Positions 33,550 to 45,417 of a stretch of DNA of 64,000 nucleotides are shown here, in pieces. The stretch lies in assembly GCA_033964015.1 (NCBI GenBank), contig CM066921.1:23231355-23295354 (forward strand), in the 5' to 3' direction. Position numbers and translations under genes: made by a program. The notes below the pieces were generated by a model. That model saw only the letters and a program-made list of their open reading frames with translations. It was not told the DNA's origin and ran no database searches. Position 1 is the first letter of the stretch; the number at the start of each line of letters is the position of its first letter. Source of the stretch: Scolanthus callimorphus. Lineage: Eukaryota > Cnidaria > Anthozoa > Actiniaria > Edwardsiidae.

Positions 33550-34310
33550 TTAAGAGGGGTTTCCTGAGAAAGTGTTCCAGAAGTCAAAAACCGGGGTTGT
33601 CAGATTTGGATAAAAATTTGTACATAAGTTAGTCTTAGTGAGGAACTAAGAATGCCTGTTTGGTTTGGTTCTTGGCAATTTACTTTGTGAATTACAAGGG
33701 GGGTTCCGATTTTGACCCTGAGACCTTCAATATTGAAGGTCTTACAATGCACAATAAGAAGCTTTTTTTCTAGAAACATAACAAAGCCAAGGACATTTAA
33801 CTTGTACTATGTGAATCTAGTATCAATACCCTTTCACAACATATGTGTAGTCTGCAGCTAAAGCTATCTGGTGGGGAGGGGCATGGCACTAGTTTAACCC
33901 AATTTTTTAAGGATGGAATTTTTGTCAAATTGACATATTTCAAAAATATGTTATATTTACCTGCCATGATGATAGCAAATGAAACTCATATAGGCTGTTA
34001 CTATAGACTATGTACTTTGAAAATCAGGTGAGAAAAAATTGGCTCATTTATTTTTTTAGGAATTTTGGCACTTTTCTGTAACCATGTGAGCCATAAAAAT
34101 AAAACATACAAATTCATATATTTGGGCAATGTTAATAATCTTAACCCCTTGTAGCTTGTATAATTTGTTAGTATTTAATAAGTCTTAGATAGATTAATGT
34201 GTTTTTATTGGAGAATCAGATAATTTAACAAGAATTTGGGTTCAAGATGTTGATTCAGAGCTGGAAACAATTTTTTTTCCTCAGCTCAGTAAAACTAGTC
34301 AAACAAAATA

Positions 34311-35700
34311 AAGCATAAGTGCAATCCATTAAACTGCTGAATACTCTACTCTTTTTCTTGGTAATAACAAAATAACACATAACAGTATATCATATTTGCA
34401 TCTTATTTAAACATAGTTTCAGTCTCTCGCGTTACTTCTGAGATGCAAAACTAATGCTTATGCTTATCAAGGCTTATAAGGATGACGAACGACGAATTTT
34501 AGGGCCACAAATCTGCCAACAACAACCACTTCCAGTTACCGTACGCGTCCAACCTCAAAATGCTTTTAAGGATATATTATCATTCTCGAGCACATCTTGA
34601 TTATTAGCAAATTCCAAGCATCGATATAGCTCTCCGCTGACAGCAAAAACGTTTCACGGTATCTTGTTTACCACTGTGAGGACGCAGAGGAGAACTGAGT
34701 TTGACCCCGCTTCTTCGGGCACCCTGTGTACATATTACATTTATTCTGGTGCATTTTATTCGTTCATATAAACTTTAGTGCCGGATTCAATGGATTACAG
34801 CAAACATAGTTGAATGAGTGTTCGTTCGGGGACGACCTGGACTATTGCGGTCCTGTAGAAAGGCTATAATTGCTATGTAGAATTCTAGAAATGCCCCACC
34901 TCTTGGTTGCAGCAAAGTAGCTTCTGGGAACGAGGAGCACCGACGATAGTTTTGGATAAGACGCAAGATAGTAAGTGCATATCAATACGGCTACTCTGTC
35001 TTTAGATCATAGTCATATCTACCAAGGGCGTTAGGACTACAACATACGAATGTGCGATTGAGCCCATCGGTCAGACGGGTTTAAAATCAGGGTTTAAGAC
35101 GGCTTTAAAGTCAACCTGGCAGGGACGGCATCCGACACGCGGGCTCCTCAAGTAGAGCGAGGCGCGACGGCAGAGGAAAAAGTTTGAGAGCTCGAGCACA
35201 CCCCAACAATTATACACAGACGGGCGTATCGTGACGTCTCCTAGTTATTTTGAACGTTTTCCATGACGTACAAGTTAGCTAAATGCATCACTGCAAATAG
35301 ACTTGAAATCGAAATCATCCCAATGCGCTCGATCTACTCCCCGGAAAATGCCCTTTTGATATGCCTATAATTTTCAAGCCAGCAATAAAGCGTTTGCCTG
35401 ATAGGTGTAAATAGTTTGTGGCTCTTTAGTAGAAAACGTTTTGCAAGACACTTCATTACTGGTATAGTGGTTAGTAGGGCTTATATGCATATCTGAATTT
35501 TGCGTACCACTGTAAAAATGTCTACGAACGCTGCAAAAAACTATTGTAACTGGGTGGCAAGCTCTATAATGTGATTAGTGTCTTTATTTGCACAGCTATA
35601 TTATAATTCTCCCAACGTGCGACATTTTACTAATAACGATACATTGATATCGACAAGTTTAGCAGCTCGCATATAACTAAACTGCACGTCATTTGCGTTT
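34311..35700. other. unique interior of the TTAA element
   Basis: No ORF, no recognisable transposase. It includes the GGAAAGCCCCGCACCCCCG block at about 35,722, related to the 48.5-kb MITE and possibly matched at about 37,430-37,475. Confidence 0.4.
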
Positions 35701-35950
35701 ATGCGATAGTCACGCTAGTCACTGGAAAGCCCCGCACCCCCGTACCGCGGGCAATATCGGGGCTGGTTTGCTTAAGAAAAGCCACGGTATGCGGGGAATT
35801 AGTTTTTTCCTGCGAATATAAACGTTACTTAATGTTCCACACAATGTTTTAGTGAAAGTTTCTAAGCGGCACAGAAATTGGTGGCCCCGGGGCGGGAGAC
35901 AAGTCTAGATTAGCGGAATTAGCGGGGCACTAGCACGCTCAGAAATCTAA

Positions 35951-37427
35951 GGGACCGTTCATTTTTTTATCAGGGAGGGGGGGCTGGTGGAAATGAGGGG
36001 GACCCTTTTTTTTGGGTGGGCTTCCCTTTCATGTCCGTATTTTTTTAGGTGGCCCCCCCAAATCCAATGTTTTTTTTTTTCTGATGCCCCCCCCCCCCCC
36101 CCCCCCCCCATCTTATAAATGCTTGCCCTGCCAGATAGACTCTTGTCCGAGTGATGCAGTCTCATTCTTCTTAATAGCAGAGAAAACTTTTTTCTTCTGT
36201 CAAAGCTAAGGAACCGATCCCCCTCAGAACTATTAAACGTTTTCGTGAAACCCCCTTCAGTCCCCTTTTTGGCCTAGTAGAAGACATTTTACAGAAAGAG
36301 TGCGTGGACATATTTCTTTCGTTGCGCGCGAAGCGCGCCCAACTTTTGATAAGCGCATTTCATCAAGCCTCAGAAAAAGGGTAGATGAACATTCCGTTTT
36401 TTGTGTATAGTAAACAAAGCCTGTCAGGAGCCCAGGAATTAAATACGCTAACTATGATGAAAGCTCCTAGTGAAGGGCTCCTGAGCCTTTAGGTTATATT
36501 TTTCATGCGCGCAACTATGCGCCGCAAATGACGAACTTACTATTATCCATGTGCGTGAAGCGCGGCCCAAATGACGTATTTTTATGCTTGTAAGCAAACG
36601 TTGAACTCACGCTTACCTAAGGGGTCTTCTTTCGAAAACTGAGATTGCCTGGCAGGACTATCATTGTAGGGAGGGCTTATTTTTCTCGTCAAAAAACTGA
36701 AAACGCATATTAGATGTTATTCTTCATGCGCGCGAAGCGCGCCAAAATTTTTATTAAGTATTGAGTGAAGTCAGCTTTAGTACCAAGCTGCGAAATATTC
36801 GCAGAGTAAAAAATTGAACAGATTTTGAAAAAATGTTGTTGCAGGACGTTATCACTTATTATCACTTACCACTGTTGCACTACTATATTTGAGCAAAAAA
36901 TAAAAAAAATATGAAAAGAAAACCTGATTAGGTAAGCAGGCGAGAGTTCTTTTAATGAATATGGTCATAAACTTGCCACGAATAATCCAAAGCATGGTTC
37001 ACCGTTACATGTTTCAACTAAGCTATATGTTTCTTTCAGTCTCTTTTGTCCAAATCTTGCTTAAAAATTACGACCCTCTCCAGAACAAGAAAAATTTGTA
37101 CCATCCCTATAGGCACGCGAAAAAAAATTAGGACCCTCCCCACATAAATAGGAGCCCTCACACGTTCCTTATACCAAGCCTTGAATAGACACTGAGTTGT
37201 AGTTGTACTGTGAGTATTTTCTTGCCTACAGCATGCTATAAAAAAATAAAAACTTTTCGTTCCCTCCCTGTTATGTGCTTGTATTTTTTTGGTTACCCCC
37301 CCCCCCCCCCCTTTAGGGGCGTATTGTTTTGGGTGGCCCCCCCTTTGAGGCCGTATTTTTTTGGGTGCCCCCCCCCCCCCCCTCATTTCCACCAGCCACC
37401 CCTCCCTGATAAAAAATGAGCGGTCCC
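35951..37427. mobile_element. 1.48-kb TAA-flanked element (PIF/Harbinger-like MITE), nested
   Basis: GGGACCGTTCATTTTTT at the left and AAAAAATGAGCGGTCCC at the right, with TAA on both sides (35,948-35,950, 37,428-37,430). The arms continue as paired G/C-rich blocks (ATCAGGGAGGG, CTGGTGGAAATGAGGGGG, CCGTATTTTTTTGGGTG type) for over 100 bp. A 3-bp TAA TSD fits PIF/Harbinger. The interior holds four TGCGCGCGAAGCGCGC-like hairpins (about 36,326, 36,505, 36,550, 36,727). No transposase. Confidence 0.75.
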
Positions 37428-38753
37428 TAATGCCCCGCTATTCCCCGGATAAGGGGTACGGAGCTTTCTATTGCATATACATATGCATATACGCCCACAT
37501 ATGGTGGAACGACGATGATGCTAGTTCGTCCAGCTAAGAAATAAACAAAGAGTCCATGTATCTCACAGATTTGAGGCTTCTTCTTGCTCCAAGTATTTCA
37601 GTAAAGAACGTGAACAGAATAAATTTAGTATACACAGGGTTCCCAACGAAATGGATCGAATCCAGTTGTTTTCGTCGTTGCATGTCGTGCCAGTACCTTT
37701 ACCTTTAAAGACTGAATTTGCTATTTCACTGCTTACTCAGAGCTGTAGACACTATTATATGTGGGAAATCTGTGTCTGATGTGGGAGAGAATATTTCGAA
37801 TTCGGTATCAGAATGCCGGAAGTGGTCCGGATCATAATGGTTTGTTAATGCACTGGTTTACCAAGACATTGAGCGGTGCGCCTTGATTGGCTTAATACTG
37901 ATATAGTAACTTTATCACCAAATGACCGGCGCACTATAGTCTGCTCAGCAGTTTTAATAGTTGTACTTATGGATTACTTTGTCTGACTAGTTATTTTAAC
38001 CATTTACTGAGCTGAGGCAGAAAAATGTCAGTGTTTCCAGCTCTGTAATGAACCTCCTGAGCCCAAAATCTTGTTAAATTATCTGATTCTCTGATAACAA
38101 GACATTATTTTATCTTAGACTTATTAGATATCAACAAATTATATGACCTGCAAGGGGTTAAGATTGATAAAATTGGCCAAACATATGATTTTTTTATGTT
38201 TTATTTTGGCTCACATGGGTACAGAAAAGTGCCAAAATTTCTAAGAAAAAATTAATGAGCCAATTTTTTCTCACCTGATTTTCAAAGTACATAGTCTATA
38301 GTAACAGCCTGTATGGGTTTCATTTGCTATCATCATGGCAGGTAAATATAATATATTTTTGAAATATGTCAATTTTGACAAAAATTCCATCCTTAAAAAA
38401 TTGGGTTAAACCAGTGCCATGCTCCTCCCCACCAGATGGCTTTAGCTGCAAACTACACATATGTTGTGAAAGGGTATTGATACTAGATTCACATGATACA
38501 AGTTAAATGTCCTTAGCTTTGTTATGTTTCTAGAAAGAAAGCTTCTTATTGTGCCTTGTAAGACCTTCAATATTGAAGGTCTCAGGGTCAAAATCGGAAC
38601 CCCCCTTGTAATTCACAAAGTAAATTGCCAAGAACCAAACCAAACAGGCATTCTCAGTTCCTCACTAAGACTAACTTATGTACAAATTTTTATCCAAATC
38701 TGACAACCCCGGTTTTTGACTTCTGGAACACTTTCTCAGGAAACCCCTCTTAA

Positions 38754-38978
38754 CTTTTCTATTCCTTGCCAAAACGTTTTAACTTCTTTGCATAAAAATA
38801 ACATGTGCTCGAGGGTTTCATACTCCTGTTTGCACAGAAAGCATATTGGATTATCAACTAGTCTGAATTTGTACAGTACGTCATTTGTATATAAAATTCG
38901 ATGCAAAATTTTGTATTGAAATTCTCTCAACTTAGTGGAAAGGGTTACTTTAAAGGAAGACTGTATATCTTTTTCCAA
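38754..38978 (-). pseudogene. LINE ORF2 zinc-knuckle region
   Basis: TLSTKLREFQYKILHRIL, TND, then PICFLCKQEYETLEHMLFLC (C-x2-C..H..C) is the conserved C-terminal knuckle of L1/Tx1-type ORF2. It reads straight into the TTAA site at IEKL; the residues RGVS after it belong to the insertion. Confidence 0.8.
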
Positions 38979-39030
38979 TCGAGGGTCGGGCCAAGAAAAG
39001 ATTCATACTTTATTGCCGCTGTGGGTCGAG

Positions 39031-40014
39031 CTAACTTTCAAGGATTAGTTGGTCATATAAAGGTTTTGATTTCATTTTGTCAAGAACAAAGCACGTGTCT
39101 TTAATATTAAGTATTTTACAGTTTTCTAATGGGAGTGTGGCCCCCTTTATTCCACTTTTGTTAGTTTTTAATACTGTTCGCCAATACTCGGGTAGTGCGT
39201 GAAAAATTTTGAAAAGCAGGAATACATCCAACGGGGACAGTTTTTGAGGTGGTTCTGTAAAAAGAAAATTTCCCTCATTATTAAAAAGGTCGCCTACTTT
39301 CGAAATACCACAATTCACAATATAAATTGCAATATAAAGACTTTTTTCTACGGCTACATACTTGTTGTTCCATATAATTTGATTACTAATATCATCAAGG
39401 GTGAGAGGATCGCTCTGGTTGAAACAAGACCAAGCCCTTATACATTCTTCATAGAATTTTGGAGCCGATATTGGAAGCGACTTAAAATCGTATTTGCACT
39501 GGAATAGAAATTTCTTGCCAACTTTTTGTAGATAGCTGTCTAGAAAAAATTTCCATCCGGCTGCATTGTCTTGCAAATATTTTTTGAAGCACATTCTCCG
39601 CTGGACTTTTATCATTGTTTCAATATCTGGCATTTTTAAGCCTCCTTTTTCAAGAGGGCCTACTAAAACAGAGCGCTTGATTTTGTCAGTTTTCCCCTTC
39701 CAGACGAATGAAAATAATAAACTGTTAAAGTTCTTAATAAATGAGTTTTTGTATGCTGATATTAAACATATACGATACAGTAACTTTGGTATGGCAATTG
39801 ATTTAATTATCTGTATCCGCCCTATTAACGTTAAACGTCTCAAATTCCATGCACTAAGGTATTCTTCTAAGGCTTTTTCTATTGACTCAAAATTTGCTTT
39901 ATATTGTTCTGCCTGGTTCGTAGAAAAATGAACTCCAAGAACTTTGACCATCGACTTGATTTCTTTAACTCCGAGCTCCCTGGGATCTGCGAGTCTCATG
40001 CCCCCAAGGGGCAT
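39031..40014 (-). pseudogene. LINE ORF2 thumb and connector
   Basis: A 327-residue open stretch: VLGVHFSTNQAEQYKANF, then LSAWNLRRLTLIGRIQIIKS, a hallmark of the post-RT region of L1/Tx1 ORF2, then FVWKGKTDKIKRSVLVGP and GGLKMPDIE. It ends with in-frame stops before the knuckle. Confidence 0.8.
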
Positions 40015-41011
40015 AACTTCTGTTTTGCTTTGGTTATCTTAAGACCCGAGCACTTGCCAAATTGTTTCAATATTTCATACAGGCGATGATACGACGATTT
40101 ATCTTTCAAAAAGACAGTCATGTAATCGGCGAAAACAACTAATTTCAGGACCTTGCCGTCAACATCTATGCCGGTTATGTTTTCGTCGTTTCGGATTGCT
40201 ATTGCAAGTAGTTCTAGTGCTATTATAAATAAGAATGGAGAAAGAGGATCGCCTTGACGGACGCCTCTTTTAACACTAAAGTACGGAGAAGAGTGACCAT
40301 TGTTCAGGACGCAACTAGAAATGTTATTGTAAAAAGTATGAATCCATCGAATAAAAGAATTACCAAAACCAGATACTTCAAGAGCTCTTGTTAAAAAATG
40401 CCAATCAAGCGAATCGAATGCTTTTTCGAAATCTATTGTTGTAAGGATACTGTTACACCCTCTTGAAGTGACAAACTCGATTAAATCATCGATGGTGCGA
40501 ACTGCATCAAAGATTGTGCGCCCCTTAACATATGCGTTCTGGTCAAAGTGAATGATATGCGGGAGTATTTTTTCAAGACGACTTGCGATTACCTTTGAGC
40601 CTATTTTCAAATCAACGTTTAAAAGCGAAATTGGGCGCCAGTTTGATATTAACCTTTTGTCTTTATCCTTTTTTTCTATCAACTAATTATAGCTTGATTT
40701 TGTGTAGTGGATAGTTCCCCATGAAGATAGGAGTAATTTAAAGAGGCCACCAGATATTTACCAATTTTTGCCCAAAAAGCCTTATAGAACTCCACAGGGA
40801 GCCCGTCGTTTCCCGGTGTCTTATTATTTTCGAATAAATTTAAAGCGTTAAAGCACTCCGCCATAGTTAGCTTCCCTTCACATGATTCGCGCAACTGAGA
40901 TGATAATCTGGGGATGGAATCAGAAATAAGAAAATTCCTCGATGCCATTTCAGCCTCGTTTGAGTGTTTTTTGTTGTATAATTCCTCGTAGAAGTTTTGC
41001 AACTCTTGCAT
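39996..41011 (-). pseudogene. LINE reverse transcriptase, catalytic Asp lost
   Basis: Two adjoining frames. NNKTPGNDGLPVEFYKAFW (RT motif 0/1) ends at a stop at 40,679-40,681. Then ISNWRPISLLNVDLKIGSKV, TTIDFEKAFDSLDW, VRQGDPLSPFLFIIALE and VVFADYMTVFL. The last should be F-A-D-D; the second aspartate is Tyr (codon TAC, minus strand, 40,122-40,124), so polymerisation would be abolished. Confidence 0.85.
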
Positions 41012-41024
41012 AATAGTTTTAGGA

Positions 41025-41609
41025 TTAGTACTTTCCTTCCATCTGCTTGTAAAATTTTCTTAATGTACCTTTCCTTCTCTTTGTATTTTCTAGACTCAAA
41101 AAGTATTTTTTATTCCTCTCTCCCTGCTCATACCACTGTGCTCGTGAGCGAATGATTGAACCCTGTACAATATAGTCATACTCACTTTCACATTTCAGCT
41201 TGACGTCCTCTAGTTTGCTTAAGTTCTCTTCACTTGGTTGCTCAGGCAGGACTTTTTCTCTTTCCGACAGCTGTTTTTCTAACTCATCTAGCCTATTCCG
41301 TCTTTTCCGAGCTTTTTTCTTAGTGTACGTTATGCTTTCTTTTCGAATGTTGTATTTGAGCCACTCCCATCGAACTCTGGGGTCTTCAGTCTCAATTTTA
41401 TCTTCTGCCCAATTTGTCAGGTTTTTATCTATTAGTTCTACGTACGACTTATCATCTAATAAGCTAGTGTTGAGTTTCCAATACGATGGGCCGCGTTGCG
41501 AAGATTTGGTGAAGTTATTAACATCTAAAGTAACCGCCGAGTGGTCTGTTTTAATGGCCGTTTGTATTTGTGCGTTGTTGATACTTTCCTGAAAAACGTC
41601 ACTCATCAA
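41025..41609 (-). pseudogene. LINE ORF2, endonuclease-RT linker
   Basis: It begins MSDVFQESINNAQIQTAIKT then DHSAVTLDVNN (the S/T-D-H motif that ends AP endonuclease domains), followed by a charged, helical linker (KKARKRRNRLDELEKQ) and the RAQWYEQGERNKKYF block typical before the RT. Confidence 0.8.
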
Positions 41610-42245
41610 CCAGAAATCCAGTCGTCTTTGAATTAAGGGTGATTTCTGTCTCCAGGAAAACCTTTTTGTTTCTGGATTTCTAACCCGCCAAATATCAATG
41701 AATCATGATCCATATAATCTCCTCTAATATCTTAACCGAATCTTTTCTTTTCGGATTTCCACCAGAACAATCTAAGTCGGGATCGAAATTGTATTCCAGT
41801 CACCGCCTAATAATAACATAGGTAATTGTTTTCTATTAGTAAACTCATCCATTACCTCTGCGACTTGCACAAAGAATCGCTCTTGTTCTTTTGTTTTGTC
41901 GGGCGCGTATACATTTAACAAAAGAAATCGTTCATCTTGTATTAAAGCGTCAATTAAGATAAGCCTCCCTTCGTTGTCCCTGTACAATTCATTAAGTTTG
42001 AAATCCAATGTGCTTTTCACTAAAACAGCTACCCCTTTACTTTGTGTTGAACCATGTGAGAAAAAAATATCTCCTGACCACTGCGAACGCCACAACCTTT
42101 CGATCTCTTTTGTACTTCCGGTTTCCTGAAGAAAGCAAATATCAACACTCTGCTTATTTAACCATTCTCAAATCATTTCACGTTTCTTAAGAGCGCGCAT
42201 TCCTCGAACATTAAGCGAGAGAAGTTTGAATTGTAAATTAGCCAT
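41610..42245 (-). pseudogene. LINE ORF2 start and AP endonuclease, broken
   Basis: ORF2 starts MANLQFKLLSLNVRGMRALK, the classic N-x-R-G endonuclease opening, and hits an in-frame TGA at 42,168-42,170. It then reads SVDICFLQET and continues through LLNVYAPDKTKEQE and LLGGDWN (41,772-42,095). Frameshifts after GGDWNTISIP separate this from the final endonuclease piece with RRLDFWLMSD at about 41,620. Confidence 0.8.
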
Positions 42246-42607
42246 AATCGATAAAAGAAGTGTAATCAATAACCCACAAGTACAATGCTTTCCCACTCCC
42301 AATTGTTGTCCCCATAACCCTACATGCTTTATAAAGCGTAGCCAGTTAAATCAACTGTTATGCTACGCTGGCTAGGCCAAGTGATTGGACAAAGAAAAAG
42401 TTATTTCTTTGTTCCTCTGTGCTCCGCGATAAATGAATCTGACCATGGAAATTGATCACTTAGAGTAACAAAGCATTTTTGCATGACCTTAACATTTTTG
42501 TATGCTGCTCTAAGCTAGTTAAAATTTGCATGTAAGAGAAAAATTCCTAACTGTTAAGTCAGTGGAGGTGAAGGCAAATAAAGATGTAAACAAAACAAAA
42601 ATCAAAG

Positions 42608-43456
42608 TCAAATGACTTCAACTAAGCGATTATCTATGTATAATTTGTCCGGCTGCGCCCGGCTAAAATACGCCTTCCTACCCGCCTCTTTTGCTGCTTT
42701 TAGCTTGGGCATCAATTTCGATCTTTTTTCCATAATAGCTTTCGGGACATCTGCAGAGACGCCGTATCCCGATCCAGGTTTCATTTTAACTGCACGGCTA
42801 AAAACTTCTTCCCTGTCCGGGTATCTGAGGAATCTGGCAATGATCTGGCGGTGTTCGTCTGCCGTGGGCCTGCCACCAACGCGATGAACTCTTTGAAACT
42901 CTATAGTATCCGCGTCCTCCATCCCAAGCGTTTTCGAAAGAAAATCTTTGAGTACCTCCTCCGTATCTTCTTCGGGGCTCATCTCAGGCACGCCGTGGAA
43001 TCGCAGGTTTTCTCTACGCGAATATACTTCCAAGTAGAGCCGTTCTTGCTTTACTTGCTCTAACTCGCTTTTTTCTGCAGAGTTTTCCTTGAGCTTGAAA
43101 CATTGCTTCCTGAGGTCTTCCATTTCTTTGTTCAAAGCATGTAGGCCAGCGTCTAGTTCGTTCACTTTTGTGTCCGTAGCTTTCGCATTAGCCTTAATCT
43201 GACTAAGCGAACCCTCTAGGCCGTTGACCTTTCTTTCGATGTCGGCTGTTCTACTTTCCACGTTCGTAATCTTTTCTCCCAGTTCGTCAACCTTCGCTTC
43301 CATACTTGTGAGTTTCGACAAGACCAAGTCAATTTGCTCGACATGGTTTCAGCCATGTCTAAAACTTCAAAAATCTCGTCCTTTTCACTCCCCACCTTCG
43401 TTTTTTTACATCAAGCACTTCTGTCTCGGAACTACTTTTACGTTCTTTTCTTTTAA
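42608..43456 (-). pseudogene. LINE ORF1 (L1-type RNA-binding protein), main part
   Basis: From about 43,330 the frame is a long coiled coil (TSMEAKVDELGEKITNVESR heptads, over 100 residues), then YLEVYSRRENLRFHGVPE, the L1 ORF1p RRM signature, and a C-terminal KLKAAKEAGRKAYFSRAQPD region, ending VEVI. A frameshift at about 43,345 separates it from SSSETEVLDVKKRR. The first 9 codons (MEILSNALK) lie beyond the TTAA insertion at 44,165-44,190. ORF1p binds LINE RNA as a trimer. Confidence 0.85.
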
Positions 43457-44164
43457 GGTATGAGTATACCTTTGCACGAGGGATGTCACTTTTTCGCGAA
43501 AAAAAATCACTTTCGTGTCATTATTTACACTACAAGGGCCAATTATATATCGTTTTAAAGCTTATGGAATGGCCTTTCTTACTGAGTGGTATATTTCTTT
43601 GCGACGGTAATCTGATGGATCATTTTCGTCATTTTGTGCTTCAGAGGAAAAGTACCAATTTTTGCTTTTTAAGAGTTCCTGCCACTTCCAGTTAATGTTA
43701 AAAGCTCCAGATTTCTGCAAAATGTATTCCTTAGAGTGCGATCTGAAAAAAGGTGTGCGGGATTATTGATATTTTACATATTTGCAGAAATATCACGTAA
43801 AAAAGGTTGAAAACAGATATTTTTGGCAATGCTAACACAAAAATTAGCATAAAATATGTTTTAAAAGGAAAATCAAAAATCCCGCACACCTTTTTTTAGA
43901 TCGCCTTCTAAAGAATAGATTTTGCTTATATTTGGAGCTGTGCAATTTAATTGGAAGAAGATGGAACTTTTTAAAGAAAGTCGGTCGTTTTTTCTTTAGA
44001 GCTAACAAAATATATGTTCATGTACAATATAATGAAAACAAAAGTATTCATCAGATAGACCAATCTTTTAGCTTTAAAATGATATATGAACGACGTTTGT
44101 GGTGTAAATTGTGACGCGATACGAATTTTTTCCCCGCGAGACCCCTCAAAGGTATACTCATACC
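43457..44164. mobile_element. 708-bp TTAA-flanked element in LINE ORF1
   Basis: GGTATGAGTATACCTTTG at the left and the inverted copy at the right, inside TTAA (43,453-43,456; 44,165-44,168). Removing it restores the ORF1 frame MEILSNALK/RKERKSSSE. The end sequence differs from the 5.2-kb element, so it is a different family using the same target. An internal inverted pair (CCCGCACACCTTTTT, about 43,750 and 43,884) is present. Confidence 0.85.
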
Positions 44165-44482
44165 TTAAGGGCGTTAGACAGAATTTCCATTGAGCAAACC
44201 AATTTTTTTGCGGAGCACAGGTTACTACGCGTCCTCGCTCTGCCATTACTCGACCCAGTTCCTCTGGAAATTTTTTACCGGCGCGATAATACACGAACAC
44301 TACCATGAAGACCTTTGAAATGAGACTAAATTCAAAGCAACAACTTATTTTGTTTCGAGTAACAAGATTTTTTGCCGCTTTCTGGCAAAATTGCTCGAAG
44401 TTCTAAATCTGTCTTAAACAGCTTCCTGTACGCTGAGCGTACTTATGTTTTTTGTTAAATATTCAAGAATGGAATATATTGT

Positions 44483-44634
44483 ATAGACCTTTTTAATAAG
44501 TCCAGTCACGCATGTTTTCCGCGTTTTCCGCGTTTATTCTTTTGAAATGTGTTCAATAGACCAGAAATTGAAAATAATAAATTTGACGTCATCTGCGGAA
44601 AACATGCGTGACTGGACTTATCAAAAGGGTCTAT
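44483..44634. mobile_element. foldback MITE
   Basis: AAGTCCAGTCACGCATGTTTTCCGC-type arm (44,497 onward) pairs with 44,595-44,622; the outer TATAGACCTTTT arm pairs with AAAAGGGTCTAT. Confidence 0.7.
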
Positions 44635-44639
44635 GTAAT

Positions 44640-44751
44640 AGATAGTTACTGAGGCCGGCAGCAATATGAGATATATTGCAGTCAGCTGAGGGCGCAGCCC
44701 GAAGCTGACTGCAATATATCTCATATTGCTGTTGGCCGAAGTAACTATCTA
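44640..44751. repeat. 112-bp near-perfect hairpin
   Basis: AGATAGTTACT..AGTAACTATCT with GCAATATGAGATATATTGCAGTCAGC pairing across a GGGCGCAGCCC tip. Confidence 0.8.
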
Positions 44752-44754
44752 ATA

Positions 44755-45338
44755 TATTTACTATTCACATTCCCATCTCATTGTTCTCTTTCTTGCACAA
44801 TAATGACTGTTTAGAACAATAACTCAATCCACCTCCTTGTTTATATTCAATATAAAAGGACAAACGATTTAATGAATATGGTCTTTACAAACTGAATTGC
44901 CACTATTAAACAATAGGCTTATGTAACTTTGATTGCAAAAGCCAATAACAAAAAGGCGATTTGTTCTTAAGGTGTACATGGTTTCATGAAGTATTGATGA
45001 GGTTCTGATTTAGTGGCGCGTCCCTTTCTTCTATTTCTTGCAGTGTTTTCTTTGAGGACAATAGGCCTATGATATTGCAAAACCCCATTAGCCAATCCTA
45101 AAACGATTGATATCTTTTATAAATGGCCTTATTATTGTGGTTTCCATTGACCCGTAAAGCACATTGTGTTAGCCAGATTCTTAACACAAACGCGAACAAA
45201 AGAAAAAAAGAGTTAATGAACTCTGATGTCTTCGATTTGATTTGCTTGAGATGTGACCATTCAAAAGCCTTCCCATTGTCCTCTCTCTTGACTTTCTACC
45301 GAAGTCAAAGACCAGTCTATTTCAGCCGCAGGCAGGGA
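44755..45338. promoter_or_regulatory. 5' flank of the Crypton-type gene
   Basis: AT-rich upstream DNA with no core promoter I can identify with confidence. An open frame from 45,123 runs into exon 1 but gives no conserved residues before ATG 45,339. Confidence 0.3.
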
Positions 45339-45417
45339 ATGATGGCTTCAGTTTTTTCGGAAGACGAGGAAGAGCGAGAAATTTTCATAACTCAGAGCAG
45401 TGCTGCAGAGAAAGAAG
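45339..45417 (+). CDS. Crypton-type tyrosine recombinase gene, exon 1
   Basis: MMASVFSEDEEEREIFITQS then SAAEKE, 26 codons plus 1 nt, to donor GAAG/GTAAAT. It joins exon 2 in phase (G+AT = Asp). Acidic N-terminus. The intron is 152 nt (45,418-45,569). Confidence 0.65.

Larger units (their letters stand above)
33554..38749. mobile_element. 5.2-kb TTAA-flanked element with about 0.76-kb TIRs
   Basis: The ends GAGGGGTTTCCTGAG and CTCAGGAAACCCCTC lie directly inside TTAA (33,550-33,553; 38,750-38,753). The arms 33,554 to about 34,310 and about 37,980-38,749 are inverted copies over roughly 760 bp with scattered differences. The interior has no ORF above about 120 codons and contains a further insertion (35,951-37,427). 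TTAA TSD is shared by piggyBac and Kolobok; the G-rich 5' end fits Kolobok better (inference). It is non-autonomous. Confidence 0.85.
33031..44190 (-). mobile_element. L1/Tx1-like LINE, near full length, interrupted by two TTAA elements
   Basis: Read on the minus strand it has ORF1 (start 44,190), ORF2 (42,245) with AP endonuclease, reverse transcriptase and C-terminal zinc knuckle, a 3' UTR and a terminal A-tract preceded by AATAAA (rc of about 33,031-33,042). Removing the insertions 43,457-44,164 and 33,554-38,749 with one TTAA copy each restores continuous reading frames at both junctions. That shows a single LINE of about 5.2 kb. Stops, frameshifts and a mutated RT motif make it inactive. 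Confidence 0.85.

Noticed and set aside
35959..36209. Glycine/proline-rich ORFs with G/C homopolymers in the nested element
   Set aside because: They cross the poly-C TIR arms; no protein family resemblance.
42612..43463. Plus-strand frames opposite LINE ORF1
   Set aside because: Shadows of the minus-strand coiled-coil ORF.
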